Below, in pieces: positions 7,321-15,214 of a DNA stretch of 17,043 nt. Each line of letters begins with the position of its first letter. Position 1 is the first letter of the stretch. Origin of the DNA: VMCP01 sp964592635 (GTDB taxonomy: Bacteria; Bacteroidota; Bacteroidia; NS11-12g; UBA955); assembly GCA_964592635.1 (NCBI GenBank), contig CAZQFZ010000054.1:1-17043 (forward strand), given 5' to 3'. Position numbers and translations under genes: made by a program. The notes under the pieces were generated by a model that was not told where the DNA came from, did not search any database, and saw nothing but the letters and a program-made list of their open reading frames with translations.

Positions 7321-9780
7321 ATGTCACTAAATATCCATCATAACTCATTGGTTAAAGTTGCCCTCTCCTTTTTTTTCGGGGGATGCTTATTCTCGGCTTC
7401 CCTAGCTCAAAAATTCACATTGAGCGATATGAGCAACCCCAAATTCCGTCCTAAATCAGCTGAAATTAAAGCGTTCTCGCCCGATGGAAAATTTCTTTTG
7501 GATACCAAAACCGACCGTTCAAATAAAACGTGGTGGGTGAATACTCAAAATCCAGCTACAAAATCCGATTCGATATCCACCCTATTCCATTCGCTTTGGT
7601 TCAATGGAAGTTGGGTTGCTGATGATACCGCAAATGGTAAAGAATATATTCCAATCGGTCAGTTTGAGTTTTCCCAAAATTCAAAATTTGCTATACTCAA
7701 ATTTGACCCCGTAAGTATATATCGACATTCATCCAATTACCGTGTGAAAGTATTCGATATAAAAAATAAAAAATCCTTCTCTATCCCCGGTCGAATTATG
7801 TATCCGACATTGAGTCCCGACAATCAAAATGTGGCTTATGTGCGCGATCGTAATTTGTTTGTGTTCAACTTTGAACTACAAAAAGAATTTGCTGTTACCA
7901 CAGATGGCAAGTCCAATAGCATCATCAATGGTGCTGTGGATTGGGTATATGAAGAAGAATTTTCCATGAGCCAAGGTTTTGAATGGAGTCCTAGCGGAAA
8001 ATTCATTGCCTATTACCGATTCGATGAAACTCATGTTCCTGAATTTTCCATGGATGTTTACGACGGTTTATATCCCAAAAAAGAACAATGGAAATATCCC
8101 AAAGCAGGAGAACCCAATTCAAAAGTGGAAGTATTTGTGTACAACGTGCATAGTGGCTTCGGATTAAAACCAGTGGATAAAAGCATGAAAAACATCCCGT
8201 TGCAACGCGTTCCTCTTTACGAAGTGTACAACTCCAACGAAGAATCAGCTACCGCTAAAGATTTTGATGTTTATATTCCTCGATTTAAATGGTCGAATTC
8301 AGATGAAATTTTAAGCGTTCAACGATTAAATCGCCACCAAAATCACTGGGAATTGCTTTTTTACTATCCATGGGGCGCCATTTCCAATTCCTTGGTATCA
8401 ATCAATACCCAATCTAACGACTTATTAAATCCCCCGAAAAAATCAAAAAAATCCAACAACCCCAACGAAATTAAACCGGATTTACAGAATTTGAGTCAAT
8501 TGATTCAACCCGGACAACTCAATTTGATTATTTCAGAAAAAGACGACCGATATGTGGAAATCAACGACAATCTTCAGTTTCTACCCAACGGTACTGAATT
8601 CCTATTTACCTCTGAAAAATCGGGTTACAACCACATTTATATTTACAATTTTCTTGAAAAGAAAGAGCGAGCTGTTACCCAAGGGAACTGGCAAGTAAAC
8701 TCCGTTTTAGGATACAATAACGAGTCTAAACGCTTGTTTTATACCTCCACAGAAGCGTCAACAATCGAAGATCATATTTACAGCATTCAACTGGATGGCA
8801 AGAACAAATTGGAAATTCTTCGCAACAAAACCAATACGGCAGTAGGCACATTAACGGGTAATGAATCGGCAATTGTTTCACCAAATTGTCACTGGATTTA
8901 TATCATCCAATCCGATTTTGCTACCCGTCCTAAATATGCTTGGTATCTTTGGAATGAGAGTTATTTCGAACAGCATATCGATGAAAAATTCAGTATGAAC
9001 ATGGCTGAAATGTCGCCCGGTAAAATTGAATTTGGCACATTGAATCGAGGTAACAACTTCAAATTGAACTATTGGATGCTAAAGCCAGCCAATTTCGATC
9101 CAAATAAAAAATACCCATTGCTGATGTACGAATACGGGGGACCGGGAAACAGCATCTGCAGAAATAGCTACAACCGCTATTACATTTGGTTTCAGCATTT
9201 AGCAAGTTTAGGATACATTGTGGCTTGTGTAGATAATCGAGGAACCGGAAATCAAGGTGCAGAATTCAAAAAATGCACCTACCTAAAATTAGGTGAACTT
9301 GAGCAATTGGACCAAAGTTTTGCTGCTCAATATTTCGGTAAATTACCCTACATCGACAATAACCGAATTGGTATTTGGGGATGGAGTTTTGGGGGATATT
9401 TGAGCAGTTTATGCTTGACAAAAAGTCCCGGCGTGTTCAAAATGGCAATTGCCGTGGCACCTGTTACTCATTGGAAATTTTACGACAATATCTATACCGA
9501 AAGATACCTACGCACTCCCAAGGAAAATCCCGAGGGTTACGAAAACAATTCACCATTGAATTTCACTCAAAACATCAAAGGAAATTATTTAATCGTTCAC
9601 GGTACTGCTGATGATAATGTCCATTTCCAAAACGCGGCCGAAATGGTTAATTCATTGATTAAAAATGGTATTGAATTCGACTCTGAATACTATCCCAACA
9701 GAAATCATGGAATTGGAGATCCCGCGGCTCGTGTGCATTTATTTAACAAGTTGACGGATTACATTCAAGAGAATTTGTAA
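7321..9780 (+). CDS. Secreted dipeptidyl peptidase IV (S9B prolyl oligopeptidase family)
   Basis: This serine exopeptidase removes X-Pro or X-Ala dipeptides from peptide N-termini. The ATG at 7321 gives 819 residues and opens a signal peptide ending near residue 30 (SASLAQ), so the enzyme is periplasmic or surface-exposed. The N-terminal beta-propeller domain contains the DPP IV double-Glu motif DWVYEEEFS (E211-E213), which binds the substrate amino terminus. The C-terminal alpha/beta-hydrolase domain carries GWSFGGY with nucleophile S689, HGTADDNVHFQ with D764, and NRNHGIGD with H796. The spacing is close to that of human DPP IV (S630/D708/H740). A lysine- and asparagine-rich stretch around residues 365-395 looks like an insertion in the propeller. 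An upstream in-frame TTG at 7279 would add 14 residues before the signal peptide and is rejected. The gene probably supports peptide nutrition in a proteolytic bacteroidete. Confidence 0.95.
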   Translation: MSLNIHHNSLVKVALSFFFGGCLFSASLAQKFTLSDMSNPKFRPKSAEIKAFSPDGKFLLDTKTDRSNKTWWVNTQNPATKSDSISTLFHSLWFNGSWVADDTANGKEYIPIGQFEFSQNSKFAILKFDPVSIYRHSSNYRVKVFDIKNKKSFSIPGRIMYPTLSPDNQNVAYVRDRNLFVFNFELQKEFAVTTDGKSNSIINGAVDWVYEEEFSMSQGFEWSPSGKFIAYYRFDETHVPEFSMDVYDGLYPKKEQWKYPKAGEPNSKVEVFVYNVHSGFGLKPVDKSMKNIPLQRVPLYEVYNSNEESATAKDFDVYIPRFKWSNSDEILSVQRLNRHQNHWELLFYYPWGAISNSLVSINTQSNDLLNPPKKSKKSNNPNEIKPDLQNLSQLIQPGQLNLIISEKDDRYVEINDNLQFLPNGTEFLFTSEKSGYNHIYIYNFLEKKERAVTQGNWQVNSVLGYNNESKRLFYTSTEASTIEDHIYSIQLDGKNKLEILRNKTNTAVGTLTGNESAIVSPNCHWIYIIQSDFATRPKYAWYLWNESYFEQHIDEKFSMNMAEMSPGKIEFGTLNRGNNFKLNYWMLKPANFDPNKKYPLLMYEYGGPGNSICRNSYNRYYIWFQHLASLGYIVACVDNRGTGNQGAEFKKCTYLKLGELEQLDQSFAAQYFGKLPYIDNNRIGIWGWSFGGYLSSLCLTKSPGVFKMAIAVAPVTHWKFYDNIYTERYLRTPKENPEGYENNSPLNFTQNIKGNYLIVHGTADDNVHFQNAAEMVNSLIKNGIEFDSEYYPNRNHGIGDPAARVHLFNKLTDYIQENL

Positions 9781-9978
9781 ATAGTTCAAATAAGCAATTC
9801 TAATTAACCAAAACAGAATTTGCAAAAAAATCAAAACAGAATATAATTAAATCTGTTTATTGATGAGTCGTTCAGAATCTAGAAGTGGAAATGAAGAAGA
9901 TCTAATACTAAAAATTCCAAAAATCTGAACAACTCAACTAGTTAAAACTATTCATAAAATAATATTATAACAACGACT
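9781..9978 (+). other. AT-rich intergenic region between the DPP IV gene and bcp
   Basis: No convincing gene or promoter is visible here. An 11-bp direct repeat CAAAACAGAAT occurs at 9809-9819 and 9832-9842. An imperfect hairpin can be drawn between GCAATTCT (near 9794) and AGAATTTGC (9815-9823), but it has no U-tract. A 21-codon ATG frame (9863-9928) lacks support. Confidence 0.4.
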
Positions 9979-10428
9979 ATGTTACCAGAAATAGGCAAAC
10001 CAGCACCAAAATTTGAAGCGTTAAATCAAAATAGCGAAACCATAAATTTATCGCAATTTGCGGGTAAAAAGGTGGTATTGTATTTCTACCCAAAAGATGA
10101 CACTCCGGGCTGTACTGCAGAAGCCTGTGATTTAAGAGATAATTATCAACGTTTTTTGGATGCCGGTTATGTAGTTTTAGGTGTTAGTCCCGATGAGCCT
10201 AAAAAACATATTAAATTCATTGAAAAATACAACTTACCATTTGATTTATTAGCCGATACAGAACAATCGGTAGCAAATGCTTATGGAGTTTGGGTAGAAA
10301 AAAGTATGTATGGTAGAAAATACATGGGAATGGCTAGAACTACTTTTATAATTGATGAGCATGGAATTCTTCAAGAAATCATCGAAAAAGTGAATACCAA
10401 AGCTCATACAGCACAAATATTGAAATAA
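9979..10428 (+). CDS. bcp: Thioredoxin-dependent thiol peroxidase (PrxQ/Bcp peroxiredoxin)
   Basis: This cytosolic peroxiredoxin reduces hydrogen peroxide and organic hydroperoxides. At 149 residues it has the usual Bcp length (about 150). The catalytic motif PKDDTPGCTAEACDLRD places the peroxidatic cysteine at C45 with T42 nearby, and the resolving cysteine at C50. That five-residue spacing is typical of the atypical two-cysteine PrxQ subgroup. The conserved active-site arginine is R120 in ARTTFIID. The thioredoxin-fold elements VVLYFYPKD and VLGVSPD are intact. Electrons would come from thioredoxin via the reductase TrxB encoded at 1738-2673. I see no convincing TAnnTTTG box. A copy of a 31-bp repeat begins 1 bp after the stop codon. 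Confidence 0.96.
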   Translation: MLPEIGKPAPKFEALNQNSETINLSQFAGKKVVLYFYPKDDTPGCTAEACDLRDNYQRFLDAGYVVLGVSPDEPKKHIKFIEKYNLPFDLLADTEQSVANAYGVWVEKSMYGRKYMGMARTTFIIDEHGILQEIIEKVNTKAHTAQILK

Positions 10429-10429
10429 T

Positions 10430-10460
10430 GGTTGTGCGCTGCAGGATTAAATAGAATTTT
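10430..10460 (+). repeat. 31-bp direct repeat, copy 1
   Basis: The sequence begins GGTTGTGCG and contains GCAGGATTAAAT and GAATTTT. It matches copy 2 at 28 of 31 positions with no gaps, offset by 64 bp. It begins 1 bp after the bcp stop codon. Confidence 0.8.
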
Positions 10461-10493
10461 CTATAAATCGGTATCTGCTTGCATACTCGAGCG

Positions 10494-10524
10494 GGTTGTG
10501 CGTGGCAGGATTAAATTGAATTTT
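10494..10524 (+). repeat. 31-bp direct repeat, copy 2
   Basis: This is the second copy of the repeat, differing from copy 1 at repeat positions 10, 11 and 24. Both copies lie in the bcp-gpsA gap, upstream of the gpsA promoter. The 33 bp between them is not obviously repeated. Confidence 0.8.
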
Positions 10525-10580
10525 GCTTCTATATATGAGGATTTGAACGTCTCCTAAAATGTCTTAAGATGATAATTCAA

Positions 10581-10612
10581 TTGGTATGGGTGAGTTGATT
10601 TCTGTACCTTTG
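10581..10612 (+). promoter_or_regulatory. Bacteroidota-type promoter for gpsA
   Basis: TTG at 10581-10583 is followed after 21 bp by TACCTTTG (10605-10612), an exact TAnnTTTG match. The ATG of gpsA is 25 bp downstream of the box. This indicates that gpsA is transcribed independently of bcp. Confidence 0.7.
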
Positions 10613-10637
10613 GAGTATCAAAGATTTTTTATTTAAA

Positions 10638-11675
10638 ATGGACGAAGAAAACTCATCAACATCTCCTATTAAATCAATTTCCAATCCCTCAGAAATCACT
10701 GTCATTGGCAACGGAAGCTGGGCAACGGCTTTGGTTAAAATTATTACAGATAATTCAAACGCCCATGTTACTTGGTGGATGCGTGATTCTGAAACCGCCG
10801 ACTACATACAAACCAATGCCCACAATCCCAAATACCTATCTTCTGTAGAGTTTGATATACAAAGACTTACTACCACGTCAGACATCAAACAAGCAATTGA
10901 TGCTTCTGAAATAATCATTTTAGCTGTTCCTTCTGCATTTTTAAATACAGTACTGGAAGGGGTAATTCTTCCACCCGAAAAAATATATGTTTCTGCTATT
11001 AAAGGAATTGAACCAAGCTCCAAACGAGTCATTGCGGAATACTTAAAAGAGTCGCATTCCATTGAATTGGATCAAGTTGTATTGATTTCTGGACCATGCC
11101 ACGCAGAAGAAGTTGCCATGGAAAAATTAAGTTATCTCACCGTAAGTGGATATAAACCTGAGTATGTCAATACTTTGGCTTTTGTTTTACAAGGAAAGTT
11201 TATCAAGGTTTCAACCACACAAGATCTTATTGGTGCCGAATATGCTGCTGTTCTCAAAAATATTTATGCCATTGGTTCTGGGATCGCTCATGGATTGGGT
11301 TATGGTGATAACTTTCAAGCTATTTATGTTGCCGCAGCTATTCGCGAAATGAAATCATTTTTAAGCCAAATACATCACGACGAAAGAGATGTTAAAGAAG
11401 CTGCATACTTAGGTGATTTATTGGTAACGTGTTATTCTCAATTTAGTCGTAATCGATCTTTCGGCAATATGTTAGGTAAAGGATATTCGGTTAAATCGGC
11501 CCAACTGGAAATGAATATGATAGCAGAAGGATTTTATGCCACTGATTTAATTTATCAGCTTGCTAAATCATTGGATTTTAAGATGCCCATCGTGGAATCA
11601 ATTCACCAAGTGGTTTATCAAAATACCATCCCCCGAAAATCATTTAAAAAATTAGCTGAAGAAGTGCTTCAGTAA
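10638..11675 (+). CDS. gpsA: NAD(P)H-dependent glycerol-3-phosphate dehydrogenase
   Basis: This cytosolic enzyme reduces dihydroxyacetone phosphate to sn-glycerol 3-phosphate, the backbone for phospholipid synthesis. The 345 residues are close to the usual 330-340 once an N-terminal polar extension of about 19 residues is allowed for. The Rossmann dinucleotide loop is GNGSWA at 24-29, with Ala in the place usually occupied by Gly in GxGSWGTAL. Other signatures are SAIKGIE with K122, SGPCHAEEVA at 151-160 (usually SGPSFAxEV), the catalytic lysine K207 in AAVLKNIYAIGSGI, and the substrate-binding GDLLVTCYSQFSRNRSFG at 259-276. The ATG at 10638 is the only suitable start before the Rossmann strand. 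All catalytic residues are in place and the motif differences are mild, so I expect an active enzyme. Confidence 0.95.
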   Translation: MDEENSSTSPIKSISNPSEITVIGNGSWATALVKIITDNSNAHVTWWMRDSETADYIQTNAHNPKYLSSVEFDIQRLTTTSDIKQAIDASEIIILAVPSAFLNTVLEGVILPPEKIYVSAIKGIEPSSKRVIAEYLKESHSIELDQVVLISGPCHAEEVAMEKLSYLTVSGYKPEYVNTLAFVLQGKFIKVSTTQDLIGAEYAAVLKNIYAIGSGIAHGLGYGDNFQAIYVAAAIREMKSFLSQIHHDERDVKEAAYLGDLLVTCYSQFSRNRSFGNMLGKGYSVKSAQLEMNMIAEGFYATDLIYQLAKSLDFKMPIVESIHQVVYQNTIPRKSFKKLAEEVLQ

Positions 11676-11941
11676 CACAATCCCTGCAAATACATAAGAA
11701 TCACAGTAAACTGAAAATCATTGCAGAAACTGAGTAAATAAAGCTCACTAAATACTGCCAATTGTGTAATAGAAAGAAATCAATCAAACTCAACTTCTGA
11801 GTTGTCGTTGCAGCATCCCAATCTTAAATTACTTGAAATCCAATGAATTTCACATTAACCAAATTAATGTAGAAACCTATTGAAATTAATCATTTTATAA
11901 AACCAAATTCATTCTAAATTGTAACTTTAAAAGAACATTAA
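11676..11941 (+). other. AT-rich intergenic region between gpsA and the pduO-type gene
   Basis: No gene is visible in this gap. A short inverted repeat AACTCA/TGAGTT near 11787-11803 can form only a 6-bp stem. The segment from 11801 (GTTGTCGTTGCAGCAT) faintly resembles the start of the 31-bp repeat found after bcp, possibly a decayed copy. A -7-like TAACTTTA at 11922-11929 lies 12 bp before the next ATG. Confidence 0.35.
11922..11929 (+). promoter_or_regulatory. Probable -7 box of the adenosyltransferase gene
   Basis: TAACTTTA differs from TAnnTTTG only in the last base and is 12 bp upstream of the ATG at 11942, a spacing seen at other genes in this window. No clear -33 TTG is present. Confidence 0.35.
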
Positions 11942-12499
11942 ATGACATTCAAAATTTACACACGAAAAGGAGATGATGGTAAAACAGCTTTAATCGGAGG
12001 AGATCGAGTTGCGAAACATCATATACGAGTTGAAAGTTATGGTACGGTAGATGAACTGAATAGCCATGTAGGCTTGGTTCGAAGTTTTGTTAAAGATAGT
12101 ACCGAAGAACAGTTTCTATCTGAAATACAAAATACATTGTTTACTTTGGGGAGCTATTTAGCTTCTTCTCCCCATTCAAAAATGGTGCTTCCCGAATTTG
12201 ATGAAGCAGACATCGAAAGAATGGAGGTTGAAATAGATAGGATTACATCTCAATTACCCGAGCTCCGTAATTTTATTCTACCAGGCGCTACCCAACAAGG
12301 AGCACACTGCCATGTAGCCCGTTGCGTTTGTCGCCGTGCAGAACGACTATGCGTTCATCTTTCTGACATAGAAGAGATTCCCGAATTTGTAATTCGATAT
12401 CTAAACAGATTAAGCGATTATCTCTTCACTCTAGGCAGATTTCTTGACCAAAAATTCGGTGGTAGAGAAATACCTTGGATTCCAAAAACAAAAAAATAA
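11942..12499 (+). CDS. PduO-type cob(I)yrinic acid a,c-diamide (corrinoid) adenosyltransferase
   Basis: The enzyme transfers the adenosyl group of ATP to reduced cobalamin, giving coenzyme B12, the cofactor of enzymes such as methylmalonyl-CoA mutase. The protein is 185 residues, typical of the single-domain PduO/human MMAB family. Signatures are the N-terminal ATP loop YTRKGDDGKTALIGGDRV (6-23), the ESYGTVDELNSHVG helix (31-44), ILPGATQQGAHCHVARCVCRRAER (112-135) with the RRAER arginines, and the C-terminal YLNRLSDYLFTLGR (153-166). All are conserved in this fold, which acts as a cytosolic trimer. No B12 biosynthesis or mutase gene is in the window, so the client enzyme is unknown. In Bacteroidota it is most often methylmalonyl-CoA mutase, but that is inference. 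Confidence 0.94.
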   Translation: MTFKIYTRKGDDGKTALIGGDRVAKHHIRVESYGTVDELNSHVGLVRSFVKDSTEEQFLSEIQNTLFTLGSYLASSPHSKMVLPEFDEADIERMEVEIDRITSQLPELRNFILPGATQQGAHCHVARCVCRRAERLCVHLSDIEEIPEFVIRYLNRLSDYLFTLGRFLDQKFGGREIPWIPKTKK

Positions 12500-12507
12500 C
12501 GTTTTCA

Positions 12508-12540
12508 TTTGTTTAAACAAATTTATTTTTTATAACTTTG
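12508..12540 (+). promoter_or_regulatory. Bacteroidota-type promoter for the yceI-like gene
   Basis: TTTG at 12508-12511 is followed after 21 bp by TAACTTTG (12533-12540), an exact match to the TTTG/TAnnTTTG consensus. The coding start is 51 bp further on, leaving an A-rich 5' leader. This is one of the best-formed promoters in the window and suggests strong independent transcription. Confidence 0.75.
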
Positions 12541-12591
12541 TAAACGATTTCAAAACACAAGTACAATTTAAAACCAAAAAAAATACAAAAC

Positions 12592-13266
12592 ATGAACAAA
12601 AATTTCATTTACTTAACCGCAGCAGTAGCCGTGTTCGCTATGGCTTCTTGCGGTAGCAATTCCAGCGAGGCTGGAAACGCTGATTCTACTTTATCTGCTT
12701 CAGACAGTGCTGCTTCTTACACCATTGCTGAAGGTAGCACCTTAGGTTGGGGCGGTTCTAAAGTAGTTGGAGTGGGTGCACATGCTGGTACTATTGCCAT
12801 TACTGAAGGAACAATTTCAGTAGAAAACGGAAACATTACAGCAGGTAGCTTCATTATCGACATGAAGAAAATTGTTGTTACTGATTCTGCAATGCCAGAT
12901 GAGTACAAACAAAAACTAATCGGACACTTCTCCGCAGACGATTTCTTCAACACAGAGAAATTCCCTACCGCTAAATTTGAGATCACCGGTGTTAAAGCCG
13001 AAGCGAATGGAGAAAATACTCACGTTATTTCAGGTAACTTAACTTTACGTGATTCTACAAAAAATATCAATATCCCTGCAGCAGTTTCTATTGCCGATGG
13101 CAAATTAACCGCAAAAGGTAAAACTACTATCAACCGTTTGGATTGGGGAGTAAATTACGATAAAGCAAGCATGAGTTTGACTGAAAAAGCTCAAGCTGCG
13201 TTGAAAAACGGTGTAGTTTCAAAAGACATTACCATCTCTTTTGACTTAACTGCTAACAAAAAGTAA
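12592..13266 (+). CDS. YceI-family periplasmic lipoprotein
   Basis: The 224-residue product starts with a lipoprotein signal peptide ending in the lipobox AMASC, with the lipidated cysteine at C20 followed by a Ser/Ala/Asp-rich linker (about 21-40). The rest is a YceI domain, a lipocalin-like beta-barrel that binds long-chain isoprenoid or other lipids. Typical elements are a LGWGGSKVVG-type first strand (position of the usual WxG.K), GHFSADDFFNTEKFPTAKFEITG (about 111-133), SGNLTLRD (about 147-154) and INRLDWGVNY (about 180-189). The physiological ligand is unknown, as for most YceI proteins. The gene has its own strong promoter and ends 23 bp before a strong hairpin terminator, so it is probably a monocistronic, well-expressed unit. 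Codon use is somewhat richer in GCT/GTA-type codons, consistent with high expression. Confidence 0.93.
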   Translation: MNKNFIYLTAAVAVFAMASCGSNSSEAGNADSTLSASDSAASYTIAEGSTLGWGGSKVVGVGAHAGTIAITEGTISVENGNITAGSFIIDMKKIVVTDSAMPDEYKQKLIGHFSADDFFNTEKFPTAKFEITGVKAEANGENTHVISGNLTLRDSTKNINIPAAVSIADGKLTAKGKTTINRLDWGVNYDKASMSLTEKAQAALKNGVVSKDITISFDLTANKK

Positions 13267-13289
13267 TTTTATTTGATTGAGTTCCAATT

Positions 13290-13317
13290 AAAAAGGCTGC
13301 CCAAGGGCAGCCTTTTT
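13290..13317 (+). terminator. Strong intrinsic terminator after the yceI-like gene
   Basis: Perfect 13-bp arms (13290-13302 and 13305-13317) pair as AAAAAGGCTGCCC with GGGCAGCCTTTTT around a central AA, giving an effective CAAG-like loop. The flanking A-tract and T-tract let the hairpin act in both directions, ending the yceI-like gene and possibly the convergent paaN-type gene, although the latter stops about 130 bp away. Confidence 0.9.
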
Positions 13318-13446
13318 GCTTTATAAAGTGAATCATGGGATTATTGCTTTAGAATAGCCTTTACTAAAACCATGATGGGTTTCTATTACTTAACGAATGA
13401 GACCTGTAGGGTTCATTTGTTACCAAATAAAACCAATTCCAAACAA

Positions 13447-15084
13447 TTAAGCATATCTATTTCCTACCCAAACAAAACGTCGGTTAATAAACAAGGCATC
13501 AGTAAAAGTGGCATTGCCGCTTGGATTTCCACCACTGACGTGAAAATCACTAAACGCAGCATGTTGATTCACAAAAGCGGCTCCAGTAAAATTAAAACTT
13601 ACAGGTGTAAATACCGAATTCATTGTCTCTTCTACTTGTTTACAATATACATCGTTGGTTGAATAACACAAACAAGTAATGGCTCCTTTGTTTTCAGCGT
13701 TGTAAGCCGCTAATTCCAAAGCCTTTGAAGCATTTTCCACTTTTACCACAAACATGATTGGTCCAAAACATTCAGAATTCCATAGTTTCATATCATCCTG
13801 AGAAATGGCTACAACACTAGGAGTCATGATTCTTGCATCGGTAAATTCTGAATTTACAACTTCCGCTTTTACAGGAACTAAACCCATTCCGTTCAATGTT
13901 TCTACAACGCGACTCCGGGTTAAATCATTCTGAATAGCACCCAATGTAAAAGGACCCATTTTAGGATTCTCTGCCATACTCACAATGGCTTCCTGAATAC
14001 CAGAAACTACTTCATCAAATGTCAATCTACCTTCTGATGTTAAAATACCGTCTGCTGGTACAAACACATTCTGAGGTGCCGTACACATCTGACCGCTATA
14101 CAAACTAGCCGAAAATGCCAAATTCCCAAATACAGACTTGGCATCCGTTACACTTTCTAAAATAACCGAATTCACTCCCGCTTTTTCGGTAAACACCGTT
14201 TTACCTTCCAAGGACTCAATATACTCTCCAAATTCAGAACCGCCAGTATAATCAATAAGTTTCACAGCATTGTGTTCTGCTAAAATTTTCGTTATTGGAT
14301 TCGCTAAGCTATCCACAGCCAATTGAATCAAAGTACCGTTAATACCGTGAGATACAAACACTTTTTGCATCTCGGCTACAACAATAGCAATTGGCAAAAC
14401 ACTCTTTGGATGTGGTTTAACAATTACAGAATTACCTGTAATTAGATCTGCAAAAACGCCAGGAACTGTATTCCAAGTAGGAAACGTTGAACAACCAATT
14501 ACCAAACCAACCCCTTTAGAAACGGGCTTAAAATTCTTTTTTATGGTTAAATCAAATTTACCCATGTTCTTCACCCAGGTAACGTCATGATCAATTCTAG
14601 TTAACTCTTGCAAGCCAAGCGCTACACTCTCAAGGGCACGATCATTCGCATGAGGACCACTCGCTTGAAAACTCATCACAAAGCTCTGCCCTGTTGTATG
14701 CATAGTTGCATAGGCAATTTCAAAGAAGCGTTCTTTAACTTTATCCAAACAATCCAACAAGATATCGGCTCTTTGTTCGGGTGATAATTTACTCCATTGA
14801 TTCCGAGCACTTTGAGCATTTGAAATCAGTGTTTCGGTTGAAAATACCGGATATTCAATTCCTAAACCAACCTGCATGTATGGAGACACTTCTTCACCTA
14901 ACCATGAAATGGAATGATCAGAAATCAACTCCTCAAACCGATTGCTCAATCGCTTTTGAAAAGCAAGTTTCCCTGCATCATTTGCATCCTCAGGATATGC
15001 CTTAGGGTTCTCAGGATACGCCGAATAATACGTTCTTAATTTTAATTGATTGATTGCTTCTGCAATTCTTGGATTCATACTCAT
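13447..15084 (-). CDS. paaN: PaaN-type aldehyde dehydrogenase (phenylacetate-degradation family)
   Basis: This 545-residue aldehyde dehydrogenase superfamily member resembles the PaaN group, which is annotated in phenylacetate catabolism as oxidising a ring-cleavage CoA semialdehyde. Evidence includes the NAD-fold segment GLVIGCSTFPTWNTVPGVFADLITGNSVIVKPHP (about 192-225), TGGSEFGEYIE, the general-base glutamate E300 in FTEKAGVNSV, and the nucleophile C334 in LYSGQMCTAPQN, a pattern characteristic of this subgroup. There is no C-terminal MaoC-like hydratase domain, so it is not a full PaaZ fusion. The start is at the ATG at 15084, with another at 15078. No paaABCDE, paaG or paaK gene is visible in the window, so a role in phenylacetate breakdown is not supported locally and another aldehyde substrate is possible. 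It is convergent with the yceI-like gene. Confidence 0.8.
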   Translation of the reverse strand: MSMNPRIAEAINQLKLRTYYSAYPENPKAYPEDANDAGKLAFQKRLSNRFEELISDHSISWLGEEVSPYMQVGLGIEYPVFSTETLISNAQSARNQWSKLSPEQRADILLDCLDKVKERFFEIAYATMHTTGQSFVMSFQASGPHANDRALESVALGLQELTRIDHDVTWVKNMGKFDLTIKKNFKPVSKGVGLVIGCSTFPTWNTVPGVFADLITGNSVIVKPHPKSVLPIAIVVAEMQKVFVSHGINGTLIQLAVDSLANPITKILAEHNAVKLIDYTGGSEFGEYIESLEGKTVFTEKAGVNSVILESVTDAKSVFGNLAFSASLYSGQMCTAPQNVFVPADGILTSEGRLTFDEVVSGIQEAIVSMAENPKMGPFTLGAIQNDLTRSRVVETLNGMGLVPVKAEVVNSEFTDARIMTPSVVAISQDDMKLWNSECFGPIMFVVKVENASKALELAAYNAENKGAITCLCYSTNDVYCKQVEETMNSVFTPVSFNFTGAAFVNQHAAFSDFHVSGGNPSGNATFTDALFINRRFVWVGNRYA

Positions 15085-15214
15085 AATATTATTATCGCAT
15101 TTAAAATTTTAAAATATATACTTTCAAAAACTACTATACACTCATATACAGAATCACGCAACAGTTAATATTGCAAAACCCATTGTTGTATTCGTGTTTG
15201 ACTTCGCTTTCTTC

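Noticed and set aside
9863..9928. A 21-codon ATG reading frame between the DPP IV gene and bcp
   Set aside because: It is short and polar, has no promoter box in front, and its composition matches the surrounding AT-rich DNA. There is no evidence of translation.
13332..13376. Inverted repeat ATCATGG/CCATGAT between the yceI-like gene and the paaN-type gene
   Set aside because: The 7-bp arms are about 30 bp apart with no T-tract. The strong terminator at 13290 already explains the gene end.
13372..13662. A 96-codon plus-strand frame overlapping the 3' end of the paaN-type gene
   Set aside because: It is mostly antisense to well-conserved aldehyde dehydrogenase codons and has no recognisable domain or promoter, so it is a shadow frame.
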